Origin: Prorocentrum cordatum
Lineage: Eukaryota; Sar; Dinophyceae; Prorocentrales; Prorocentraceae
Assembly: GCA_963575745.1 (NCBI GenBank)
Contig: CAUYUJ010019379.1
Location: 142,599-165,264, forward strand
DNA: 22,666 nucleotides
Direction of reading: 5' to 3'
The position numbers and the translations under genes were made by a program. Below are positions 1 to 8,064 of the stretch, piece by piece (positions within the stretch are counted from its first letter, which is position 1; every line of letters starts with the position of its first letter). The notes under the pieces are model-generated. The model did not search any database and was not told where the DNA came from. It saw only the letters and a program-made list of their open reading frames with translations.

Positions 1-458
1 GCTTAGCTTTCGCTTAGCTTTAGCTCAGCTTTAGCTCAGCTTCATATTGGCTTTAGCTTGGCTTTAGCTTAGCTTTAGCTTCAGCTTAGCTTTAGCTTCG
101 CTTTAGCTTAGCTTTAGCTTAGCTTTAACTTAGCTTTAGCGTAGCTTTAGCTTAGCTTTACCTTAGCTTTAGCTTAGCTTTAGCTTAGCTTTAGCTTAGC
201 TTCAGCTTAGCTGCAGCTTATATTTAGCTTAGCTTTAGCTTAACTTTAGCTTAACTTTAGCTCTCAGCTTTAGCTCAGCTTTAGCTTAGCTTCAGCTTAG
301 CTTTAGCTTAGCTTTAGCTTAGCTTTAGCTTAGCTTTGTCTTAGCTTTGTCTTATCTCTAGCTTAGCTTAAGCTTAGCTTTAGCTTAGATTCAGCGTAGC
401 TTTAGCTTAGCTTTAGCTTAGCTTTAGCTTAGCTTTAGCTTAGCTTAAGCTTAGCTTC
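1..458. repeat. 11-bp tandem satellite (TTTAGCTTAGC)
   Basis: The window opens inside an array of an 11-bp unit made of a hexamer TTTAGC and a pentamer TTAGC, with scattered substitutions and occasional slips to TTCAGC, TTAAGC or TTTGTC. About 40 units are visible and the array runs off the left edge. Every unit carries AGCT, so the array is rich in short palindromes. The TTTAG core resembles the TTTAGGG telomere type known in dinoflagellates and plants, but the GGG is missing, so this is a satellite and not a telomere. No ORF of note is present. Confidence 0.93.
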
Positions 459-861
459 GCTGTTACTACTAATGCTGCTTTCCTAGGGGCTCCAACTCCT
501 AGGTAGGGTCGCACTGGGATAATTCGCTTCTTCCTCGGTTGGGATCTGACCGTGCCTGGTGTTTAGACGGTTGGGATCTGAACCGTCCGGTTGGGATGTC
601 ACGCGACCGGTTGGGATCTGAACCCATCGCCCTATCGGGTGGGACCCTGTCGCGTGAAGCCATGCCGTGGGGGCCTACCGTGTGGGACCCTTTGGGGTGG
701 GACGCAATTGCCTTTTCCATTCCCCGAATGCAGTATGGAAAGAGGACTGCTCCATGGGAATAATCAGCCATCAAAGAAAAGGAAAAGGAGAAGAATGAAC
801 GAAAACGCGCCAGCAACCATAAGACGCAACGGCCAAGCTACCATTGGCAAGCCTAGCGCGA
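459..861. repeat. Decayed ~20-bp repeat (GGTTGGGATCTGAACC) and flanks
   Basis: GGTTGGGAT recurs at 537, 569, 589 and 609 (spacings 32, 20 and 20). Weaker GGGTGGGACCCTG-type copies follow near 637 and 680. Units are 20 bp with a conserved 5' half and a drifting 3' half (CTGAACC, GTCACGCGACC). Short open frames here reflect the repeat and are not called. The segment from about 770 to 860 is purine-rich and then unremarkable. Confidence 0.7.
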
Positions 862-1105
862 AACCTTCCTGAGCGCAGTAAGTTCACGAAGTGAAGAATG
901 CTGTCAATCAGGCAAGCTGGCACGCCACAGGCTGAGCTCTCCACTCCGTGACCGCGGCGGCAAACGCATCTTGACACGCACTGCGGCAGTATACCCGGCC
1001 GAGGCCAACGAGCTGCTGGCATACGAACCGACTCGCCAATGCACAGGGGGAGCGTGCAGGCCTGCAAGCCTACACCCTGCGAAATGCTTAAGAAATCATG
1101 GGTTA
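862..1105 (+). pseudogene. Protein-like ORF remnant, possibly from a retroelement polyprotein
   Basis: This plus-strand frame is open from just after a TAG at about 859-861 to a TAG near 1103-1105, about 80 codons with no ATG. Its composition is much more protein-like than that of its neighbours: it contains CCQSGKLARHRL, then GGKRILTRTAAVYPAEANEL, then LAYEPTRQC. The order Cys/His pair, basic patch, A-x-x-YP, and small helix resembles a short stretch I associate with dinoflagellate Ty1/copia-type polyproteins. That comparison is from memory of the pattern, not from a search. The missing start and short length suggest a decayed fragment or an internal exon. An opposite-strand 124-codon frame (771-1145) overlaps it but looks like its shadow. 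Confidence 0.3.
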
Positions 1106-1320
1106 AGAAACTCATAGTCTCAGAACTGGGATAAAAACCCAACATTTCTATTTAAATGTTAGGATTCACATCGAAACATTAAGAATCATCGAGACTCTGG
1201 CCGAAAACTTAAGTTTTCTTAAGCATCGCCTAAGGTGTAAGCACGGATCCGTATCCCAGGAGTGCCGTACACGACGCTGTGCGATCCCCCCACGGCCGAG
1301 ACGGACACATGAGGCCTTGC
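1106..1320. other. Unassigned AT-richer spacer with small hairpin
   Basis: No gene is supported. AACATTT and AAATGTT (about 1141-1160) form a 7-bp stem with a 6-nt loop, and several CTTAAG/TTAAG motifs surround it. Nothing ties these to a known element. Confidence 0.4.
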
Positions 1321-1396
1321 CTTGTCCTCCTCCTCCTCCTCCTCCTCCCTCCTCCTCCCCCTCCCTCCTCCTCCTCCTCCTCCTCCTACTCCTCCT
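1321..1396. repeat. TCC/CTC trinucleotide microsatellite
   Basis: Imperfect (CTC)n/(TCC)n tract, pyrimidine-rich on the plus strand, broken by CCTCCCCCT and TACTCC. It generates poly-Pro, poly-Ser and poly-Leu readings on the plus strand and poly-Glu or poly-Gly on the minus strand, none of which is taken as protein. Confidence 0.95.
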
Positions 1397-1404
1397 TCGG
1401 GGGT

Positions 1405-1515
1405 CGAAGGAGTTGTCATCTCTTTCGCGGCGGAAGGTGGCGGAAGGTCGGCGAAATAAGACGAGGCCGCTTCCGCTAGCGGAAGCCGGCGGAAGGGCGG
1501 CGAAACGTTTGTGGC
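1405..1515. repeat. GGCGGAAGG direct repeats with 18-bp perfect palindrome
   Basis: GGCGGAAGG-type motifs recur several times, and two copies of a longer segment containing GGCGAAA (near 1450 and 1500) flank the perfect palindrome GCTTCCGCTAGCGGAAGC at 1469-1486. The palindrome has no loop and would extrude as a short cruciform. Its function is unknown. Confidence 0.75.
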
Positions 1516-1865
1516 TTCAGGGTTTCCGAGATCGACCATGCGCAAACGGCCGGCACAGCAAGCGAGAGCCTGCGGAGTGGGAGAGCCCATGGGCGGGGAC
1601 GCTGTGGCAGGAAACCTCTCTGGGGTCAGAGCTGCAGGGGAGCGCAGGGAACCGCGGGGAATTTCCGAGCTGCCTGGCGATCAAGGTCAACTCAGCACAG
1701 TCGGGCTTGATTGGAGAGGACACGCGACAGGACGCGAGACCCTTCCGAGGGCCACGCTGCCATAGGAGTGCGAGAAGGCATGGGTCGCGAAGCACAGGAC
1801 ACGAGGGTGCCCACGATCAGGCAGGGTCGACCCGTTGTCCCTGTCCGGGCATTCGACTCCTATTC
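1516..1865. other. Unassigned GC-rich stretch
   Basis: Several short frames are open on both strands, but none has conserved motifs or clearly better composition than its shadows. No repeat unit longer than a few bases was seen. Confidence 0.4.
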
Positions 1866-2045
1866 GTCGTCCTCCTCCTTCTCCTCCTCCTCGTGCTCCT
1901 CCTGACCCTCCCGTTCCTGCTCCTGCTTCTTCTCCTCCTCCTCCTCCTCCTCCTCCTCCTCCTCCTCCTCCTCCTCCTCCTCCTCCTCCTCCTCCCCTCC
2001 ACTCCTCATCCTCCTCCTCCTCCTCCTCCTCCTCCTCCTCCCCCT
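1866..2045. repeat. TCC/CTC trinucleotide microsatellite (second tract)
   Basis: Nearly pure (CTC)n from about 1930 to 2040, with a more interrupted leader from 1866. It is pyrimidine-rich on the plus strand, the opposite polarity to the GGA tracts in the right half of the window. Confidence 0.96.
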
Positions 2046-2424
2046 CCTGCCTTGGGAGCAACGGACACCAGGAACGCCAACCGATCTGCCTGGCGCGACA
2101 GCCCAGAGACTCCGGGTGTGCACTCACACACAGGCGGGGCCCCACGTGGCCCCACTGCTGGAGCGCCTCGTTGTCAGCGCCAGCCGACTGGAATTCCGAG
2201 AACGGCGTCTCACGGTGACGTTCTACACTGGCCTGTGTGGTGCCGTATCCTCCCGCGGTCTCGAACCGTCGTGCAGACCGAAGCCTTGTGCTCCTCCCAC
2301 CCTGTCTTGATGTTTCTCTTCCTCGTCCGCGATCGCACCTGAACTCAGATGCCGGACAGTGGCGATCACAAAGGCCACCAAAGAGTACTACTGCCTCCTG
2401 GTCGCCTGAGAAGCGCACGCAATT
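2046..2424. other. Unassigned stretch, weak minus-strand coding appearance
   Basis: The minus strand reads open from 2418 through this segment into the microsatellite (243 codons in total including poly-Glu/Gly), without an ATG at its start. Outside the microsatellite the reading, for example ETAGGYGTTQASVERHRETP, is of mixed composition and could be an exon, but no domain is recognisable and a plus-strand frame is equally open. I make no gene call. Confidence 0.25.
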
Positions 2425-2880
2425 CTAGCAATCTAATGCGCACCAGCGTGCGAGATGCGAGTTGGCCGCTCCGTGGGCGAACATGACCTCCCGTGGGATT
2501 TCACCATTGACCATTGTGTAGGCCACACGGTTCCGCACCCTAGCGCGCGCACAACTTATGACAGCAAGCGAAAGAGAAACAAGACCAGGAGGCCAGAACA
2601 CAGCGTAAACATACCCATTCACTCGGACATACGAAGACGGCAGAGCTCGGCCTCCGTGACATTCTTTGGACGCCTGAAGTGGGCACAGAACAAATCAGAC
2701 GATGCCCATCAGCAACTGCTGTCCAAAGCTGACAGCGGCCGCTGTTGGGCAGGCGGCCATCTGTCTCAATTGGGCAGCGCCCGCGGAGGCACCGATACCG
2801 ACAACGCTGTCCGTCTTCGCACCCATCATCCCCATACCAAGGCCGACCCTGCCGTTAAGTCGGGCCTGTCCCCGTACAGG
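2425..2880 (-). pseudogene. Protein-like minus-strand frame with one internal stop
   Basis: Read on the minus strand from inside the MITE at about 2880, one frame stays open to 2698, has a single TGA at 2695-2697, and then continues open to 2425. The first part contains VGLGMGMMGAKTDSVVGIGA followed by AGAAQLRQMAACPTAAAVSF, a Gly/Ala/Met-rich reading that looks like real protein and could be membrane-associated. The second part contains YVYAVFWPPGLVSLSLAVIS. No family is recognised. The 148-codon plus-strand ATG frame (2455-2901) over the same DNA is the main competitor; it ends inside the transposon, which argues against it being intact. The internal stop could mean decay or an exon boundary. 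Confidence 0.25.
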
Positions 2881-3032
2881 GGGATTTTCGACGAAAAATA
2901 AAAAAAAATTAAAAAATATTTTGAAAATAGTCCAACAATAGTCTGGGGACTATTTCCTTAATATTTTTTGGGGCATTTTTGGGGTATTCTTGTTTTCCTT
3001 GAAAATCCCCCTGTAGGGGGACACGCCCGACA
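2858..3032. mobile_element. Foldback MITE, copy A (Tc1/mariner-like TA flanks)
   Basis: A 175-bp non-coding element has inverted termini: the left end AGTCGGGCCTGTCCCC matches the complement of the right end with very few differences over about 30 bp. It is flanked on both sides by TA (2856-2857 and 3033-3034), the target duplication expected of the Tc1/mariner superfamily. Each terminus holds its own small palindrome (CCCC..TACAGGGGG). The AT-rich middle also folds, with AAATAGTCC pairing with GGACTATTT around a short loop, so the whole element is close to one long hairpin. A related copy lies at 15924-16077. No transposase is encoded, so mobility would depend on another element. Confidence 0.88.
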
Positions 3033-3280
3033 TAATCCTGCCGAGGCCGGCGCTGAGCTCCCTCCCCGCACCCCTTCCCCGTGCCCGAGGCGTGCCTCGG
3101 GGCCAGCGCCGAGGGCGCTGCTCCAGGGTGCGCGGAGAGGGCTGCAGCGCCGGCAGGCATGCCGCCCGCGAGGTCCGAAGCTTTCTCTCGTGACTTCCGG
3201 GCGCCCAGCGGACTCCCGCCCTGCCCAGCCGTCGGAAAAGGTGGGTGGGGACACGATGTGACAAACGCGCTGACAGTAGA
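3033..3280. other. Unassigned GC-rich stretch
   Basis: Several overlapping frames are open on both strands because stops are rare in this GC-rich DNA. No motif, repeat or composition signal favours any of them. Confidence 0.4.
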
Positions 3281-3433
3281 GGGCAGTTTTTAATACATAG
3301 GATTTTCAAAACTATAGGATTTTTTAACACATGATTACTTCATGAATGAATTTGTGCATGAACTCATCGTTGTTTTCAATACTAGATCCATGCATTCTTA
3401 ATACATGATCCGCACGCGGAGCATGTATCAAAA
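3281..3433. other. AT-rich island ending in a 28-nt hairpin at the satellite edge
   Basis: About 140 bp of AT-rich DNA with two TATAGGATTTT-like direct repeats (near 3296 and 3313). It ends in an inverted repeat at 3401-3428: ATACATG plus TCCGC pairs with GCGGA plus CATGTAT around a 2-nt loop, with one mismatch. The hairpin lies only a few bases from the first 138-bp satellite unit. Confidence 0.6.
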
Positions 3434-5608
3434 ACGGCACTGCAGATTGGGCTTCCGCCTGCCCCCCAAAGAGGAAAGAGGCAGGAAGAAGGAACACCAC
3501 AGGGCGATGGAGGTAGTGAGGCGCCCAAAGCCATAGACTGGAGCCGGGCAGCAACACGGCAGCGACCGACGGGTTTGACAGTAGATTGGATTTCCGCCTG
3601 CCCCCCCAAGAGGAAGGAGGCAGGAAGAAGGAACACCACAGGACGATGGAGGTAGTGAGGCGCCCAACGCATAGACTGGAGCCGGGCAGCAACACGGCAG
3701 CGACCGACGGCGTCGACAGTAGATTGGGTTTCCGCCTGCCCCCCCAAGAGGAAAGAGGCAGGAAGAAGAAACACCACAGGGCGATGGAGGTAGTGAGGCG
3801 CCCAACGCATAGACTGTAGCCGGGCAGCAACACGGCAGCGACCGACGGCGTTGACAGTAGATTGGATTTCCGCCTGCCCCCCCACGAGGAAGGAGGTGAG
3901 GAAGAAGGCCGGGCAGCAACACGGCAGCGACCGACGGCGTCGACAGTAGATTGGATTTCCGCCTGCCCCCCCAAGAGGAAAGAGGCAGGAAGAAGGAACA
4001 CCACAGGACGATGGAGGTAGTGAGGCGCCCAACGCATAGACTGGAGCCGGGCAGCAACACGGCAGCGACCGACGGCGTCGACAGTAGATTGGATTTCCGC
4101 CTGCCCCCCCAAGAGGAAGGAGGCAGGAAGAAGGAACACCACAGGGCGATGGAGGTAGTGAGGCGCCCAACCATAGACTGGAGCCGGCAGCAACACGGCA
4201 GCGACCGACGGCGTCGACAGTAGATTGGATTTCCGCCTGCCCCCCCAAGAGGAAAGAGGCAGGAAGAAGGAACACCACAGGACGATGGAGGTAGTGAGGC
4301 GCCCAACGCATAGACTGGAGCCGGGCAGCAACACGGCAGCGACCGACGGCGTTGACAGTAGATTGGATTTCCGCCTGCCCCTCCAAGAGGAAGGAGGCAG
4401 GAAGAAAGAACGAACACCACAGGGCGATGGAGGTAGTGAGGCGCCCAACGCATAGACTGGAGCCGGGCAGCAACACGGCAGCGAGCGACGGCGTCGACAG
4501 TAGATTGGATTTCCGCCTGCCCCCCCAAGAGGAAAGAGGCAGGAAGAAGGAACACCACAGGGCGATGGAGGTAGTGAGGCGCCCAAAGCCATAGACTGGA
4601 GCCGGGCAGCAACACGGCAGCGACCGACGGCGTTGACAGTAGATTGGATTTCCGCCTGCCCCCCCAAGAGGAAAGAGGCAGGAAGAAGGAACACCACAGG
4701 GCGATGGAGGTAGTGAGGCGCCCAACGCATAGACTGGAGCCGGGCAGCAACACGGCAGCGACCGACGGCGTCGACAGTAGATTGGATTTCCGCCTGCCCC
4801 CCCAAGAGGAAGGAGGCAGGAAGAAGGAACACCACAGGGCGATGGAGGTAGTGAGGCGCCCAAAGCCATAGACTGGAGCCGGGCAGCAACACGGCAGCGA
4901 GCGACGGCGTCGACAGTAGATTGGATTTCCGCCTGCCCCCCCAAAGAGGAAGGAGGCAGGAAGAAGGAACACCACAGGACGATGGAGGTAGTGAGGCGCC
5001 CAACGCATAGACTGGAGCCGGGCAGCAACACGGCAGCGAGCGACGGCGTCGACAGTAGATTGGATTTCCGCCTGCCCCCCCAAGAGGAAAGAGGCAGGAA
5101 GAAGGAACACCACAGGGCGATGGAGGTAGTGAGGCGCCCAACGCATAGACTGGAGCCGGGCAGCAACACGGCAGCGAGCGACGGCGTCGACAGTAGATTG
5201 GATTTCCGCCTGCCCCCCCAAGAGGAAAGAGGCAGGAAGAAGGAACACCACAGGGCGATGGAGGTAGTGAGGCGCCCAACGCATAGACTGGAGCCGGGCA
5301 GCAACACGGCAGCGACCGACGGCGTTGACAGTAGATTGGATTTCCGCCTGCCCCCCCAAAGAGGAAGGAGGTAGGAAGAAGGAACACCACAGGGCGATGG
5401 AGGTAGTGAGGCGCCCAACGCATAGACTGGAGCCGGGCAGCAACACGGCAGCGAGCGACGGCGTCGACAGTAGATTGGATTTCCGCCTGCCCCCCCAAGA
5501 GGAAAGAGGCAGGAAGAAGGAACACCACAGGGCGATGGAGGTAGTGAGGCGCCCAAAGCCATAGACTGGAGCCGGGCAGCAACACGGCAGCGACCGACGT
5601 CGTTGACC
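3434..5608. repeat. 138-bp tandem satellite, 16 copies
   Basis: The anchor GATTGG recurs at 3445, 3584, 3722, 3860, 3949, 4087, 4223, 4361, 4503, 4642, 4780, 4919, 5058, 5196, 5334 and 5473. Spacing is 136-142 bp, except for an 89-bp unit at 3860 that lost about 49 bp. Units differ at a few recurrent diagnostic sites (GAAAGAGG/GAAGGAGG, GGGCG/GGACG, AACGC/AAAGCC, GACCGAC/GAGCGAC, GTTGAC/GTCGAC) that are shuffled between copies, as expected from unequal exchange or conversion. No unit contains TTA, CTA or TCA on the plus strand, so all three minus frames are open through the array. Those three long antisense ORFs (744 to 880 codons) are regarded as by-products of the repeat. Confidence 0.97.
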
Positions 5609-5780
5609 TCTGGCAGGCCCCCACCGCGGAAGAGCGCGCCCAAAGCACGACGAGACCTGCAACGCAGCGGCGTGCTGCGAGGCGTCGAGGGGTGCGCGGC
5701 GCCGGCCGCGGGTGCCGCTTCAAGCACGAAAAAAAAAAACTACTGTGGCGAGTGCGAATTCGCATGCTCACCCGGACCCG
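5609..5780. other. Satellite right flank with A-run and EcoRI-type palindrome
   Basis: The satellite breaks off at a GTTGACC sequence. What follows is GC-rich, then a run of about 11 A at 5728-5739, then the perfect 12-bp palindrome TGCGAATTCGCA at 5753-5764. A plus-strand frame reads GCRFKHE before the A-run, reminiscent of half a CCCH zinc finger, but the upstream cysteines are absent. Confidence 0.45.
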
Positions 5781-6095
5781 ATTCCGACAGGGGAGGCGGA
5801 GAGAGGGGGAGGGAGGAAGGTGGCGATACGCCGCAGAGGCACAGGGGGGAGGGAGAGGGGAGAGCGGGGGAGGGAGGACCGATGGGGGAGGGAGAGGGGG
5901 CAGGGAGGAGAGAAGCCACCTGCCACGCGCTGCCCCCTCCCTCGAGGCTCTGATCGTGCGCGCCAAGTCCCCGTCCTGGCCTGCTTTGCTCTTTTTCGCT
6001 GGACCGCCACCCCGCTAACGCCGCCAGCTTTGCCCCCGATGCCTGACCCCCCCGAACAGCGAAACAAAAAGGGGCGATGAGGGGATGACGGAAAG
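5781..6095. other. GGGAGG-rich purine tract and unassigned spacer
   Basis: From 5790 to 5925 the plus strand is dominated by GGGAGGGAG, GGGGAGAG and similar irregular purine runs, capable in principle of G-quadruplex or triplex structure. The rest, to 6095, holds no supported gene. Confidence 0.6.
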
Positions 6096-6260
6096 ATGCG
6101 AATTACAAGAGGCCCTTGGCAAGTTCGTGTCGTGACGAATGGCACGTGTACTTCTGACAGCACGTGGATCGGGCAACTCCGAACCGTCAAGGCATTCCGA
6201 CAACGCCGATGTTACGATCACAATGGATTCCAAGGCACTGGCGGCAAGCCAACCTCTTGA
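6096..6260 (+). CDS. Candidate small protein, unknown function (54 aa)
   Basis: An ATG at 6096 opens a frame to TGA at 6258-6260. The peptide includes MRITRGPWQVRVVTNGTCTS and then STWIGQLRTVKAFRQRRCYD, with balanced composition and no low-complexity bias, unlike most frames in this window. No family is recognised. A second plus frame with an ATG at 6139 (see next entry) overlaps it, and at most one of the two is likely to be real. It could also be an internal piece of a decayed gene. There is no recognisable promoter or trans-splice site upstream. Confidence 0.28.
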   Translation: MRITRGPWQVRVVTNGTCTSDSTWIGQLRTVKAFRQRRCYDHNGFQGTGGKPTS

Positions 6261-6411
6261 ACGCCCGCGTAGGGGGGTCGCTGCCGCGTCAACGCGGAGC
6301 GAGCTTGCCAAAGTCGAGACAGGCACGACACTGCTCCTCGTCCTCGGCCCCGACCCCTTCCCAGCAGGCCCGGATCCGTTCTTGTGTGATGGTGCTGTGG
6401 CACTAGCATAG
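6139..6411 (+). CDS. Alternative candidate ORF, unknown function (90 aa)
   Basis: An ATG at 6139 lies two codons after a TGA, giving a 90-residue reading that starts MARVLLTARGSGNSEPSRHS and contains DNADVTITMDSKALAAS. It ends in a Pro/Gly/Ala-rich tail. Composition is plausible for a soluble protein, but there is no known motif. It overlaps the 6096 ORF in another frame and a third open frame (6164-6406), so the evidence for translation is weak. Confidence 0.22.
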   Translation: MARVLLTARGSGNSEPSRHSDNADVTITMDSKALAASQPLERPRRGVAAASTRSELAKVETGTTLLLVLGPDPFPAGPDPFLCDGAVALA

Positions 6412-6499
6412 CGGGCGCCAGAGGCAGAAATCTGGGATGTTAGCCGGCGTGGGCCTGAAACAGTGCTTGTTTCAGGTGGTGCAAGCAACATGCTGCTGC
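6412..6499. other. Spacer before the pentamer field
   Basis: CTGAAACAGTGCTTGTTTCAG (6454-6474) contains inverted CTGAAAC/GTTTCAG arms around a 7-nt loop. Nothing else is seen. Confidence 0.45.
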
Positions 6500-7560
6500 A
6501 ATCTATGCGGCGAAAGACAATGCAACGCAGTGCGAAGCAATGCAAAGCCATGCGACACAATGAAAATAGATACAAAGAAACGCAAAGCAATGCAATGCAA
6601 CGCAATGCAAAGTGATACAATGCAACGCAAAGCAATTCTAAACAGTAAAGAACCATGTTAAGCAATGTAAAGCAATGCAACGCAATGCACAGCAATTCAA
6701 CGCAATGCAACGCGAAGCACAGCAAAGGAATGCACAGTTTTATGAAAACATAAGAGGCAATGCAAAACAATGCAACGCAATGCAGATCAATGCAAAGCGA
6801 TGCAAAGCAAGGCAAACAAATGCAAAGTAATGTGAAGCAATGCAACGCAATGAAACTAAATGCAATGCAACGCAACGCGAAGCATTGCAAACCAATGCAA
6901 TGCAAAGCCATGCAAAGCCATGCGACGCAATGCAAAACGATGCGATGCAACCCGACGGAAAGACATGCAACGCAATACGAAGCGACGCAAGGCGAAGTAA
7001 CGCGATGCAACGCAATGCAATACAGCGCAAGGCAATGCAGAGCAACGCAAACCAATGCAATGCAAAGCGATGCAAAACCATGACAATAAATTCAACGCAA
7101 TACACCGCAATCCAAAGCAATGCGACGCAACGCAAAGCAATGCAAATCAATGACGCAACGCAATGCAAAATAAAGCAGCGCAATGCGAAGCGATGCAACG
7201 CGATGTAAGGAAATGCAACAAGCAATGCAACGCAATGAAAAGCAATGCAAAGCAACACTCAACAGTGCAACGCAAACCAATGCAAAACAAAGCATAGCCA
7301 TGCAAAGAAATTGAACGCAATACAGCGCAATGCAAAGCAGTGCGACGCAACGCAAAGCAATGCACATCAATTCAACGCAACGCAGTGCGAAGCACTGCGA
7401 TGCGACGTGACGAAATTGCGCAGCGATGCAACGCAAGGCAAAATAATTCGAAGCAGCGCACGGCAAGGCAACGCAGTGCCAAGTCATGCAGAGCAGCGCA
7501 GTGCAAAAGGCACAGCAGTGCAAGTCCACGCGAGAAGCAAAGCAGTGCAGCGCAACGCGC
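6500..7560. repeat. Degenerate pentanucleotide field (GCAAN)n
   Basis: For more than 1 kb the plus strand is built from pentamers with a nearly constant GCAA and a variable fifth base, usually T, C or A: GCAAT, GCAAC, GCAAA. Slips to GCGAA and AAGCAG become commoner towards the right. Because 5 and 3 are coprime, both strands give long semi-repetitive ORFs (Cys/Ile/Ala/Leu/His-rich on the minus strand, Gln/Asn/Ala/Lys-rich on the plus strand). These are artefacts of the repeat and are not called as genes. The right end blends into a GCGGCAGCGG-rich segment. Confidence 0.93.
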
Positions 7561-7569
7561 AGCACTGGG

Positions 7570-7765
7570 ACCGGCGGCAGCGGTGGCGGCGGGCGGCGAC
7601 GAGCTGGCCGGGGCGGCACCGGGGCTCCGTTGCCGGCGGCGGCGGCAGCGGCGACGCGGGCGGCGGCGAGACGGCCTGGGCGGCACCGGAGTTCAGCTGC
7701 CAGTGGCGACGGCAGCGGCGACGGGCGACGACGAGCTGGCCAGGGCGGCACTCAAGCTCCGTTAT
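7570..7765. repeat. Three ~66-bp GC-rich units
   Basis: GGCGGCAC recurs at 7612, 7679 and 7744 (spacings 67 and 65), each time preceded by a GACGAGCTGGCC-like segment and followed by a CTCC/CTGCC segment and then GGCGRCRGCGGCGAC. The unit is divisible by or near a multiple of 3, and one frame reads DELAGAAPGL, DGLGGTGVQL and DELARAALKL in turn. This could be a short peptide repeat, but no gene around it can be defined. Confidence 0.7.
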
Positions 7766-8064
7766 CTCAGAAAAGGAAGGAGAATCCCTAAGTGCAGGCA
7801 CTGGTCGGGGGAAAAGCGTCCGAGGTGGAGCAAGAGCGGATCGTCGGAACTCTGGGTTCGGACTATACTTCGGGCCCCCGGCAGCTGCTCGGGACGACTC
7901 TGGCACCCCTCGGCGAGGCGCAGCTGCTGGAGAGCACCCCGATGCGAGAAAACCTGCAAGAACCAAGGAGGAGGATGGGGGACTCCCCCTTATCTCTCTT
8001 GCTCCCTTCCTTCTTCAGAGGCCTCCTGGATCGGGTCCGAGATGAGGTCGAAGGATCACGCCGA
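7766..8064. other. Unassigned stretch
   Basis: Several frames are open, including a plus reading with EQERIVGTLGSDYTSGPRQL, but none is clearly coding and no repeat was recognised. Confidence 0.35.

Noticed and set aside
5714-5740. GCRFKHE, resembling a CCCH zinc finger end
   Set aside because: The preceding cysteines at the required spacing are absent and the frame enters an A-run.
3324-5966. Three overlapping minus-strand ORFs of 744-880 codons
   Set aside because: They are read from the 138-bp satellite, are open in all three frames at once, encode a Cys/Pro/Ser repeat and have no unique domain.
6740-7751. Long minus-strand ORFs rich in Ala, Leu, His, Cys and Ile, resembling membrane proteins
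   Set aside because: They arise from the GCAAN pentamer; hydrophobicity follows from its complement, and equally long ORFs exist on the other strand.
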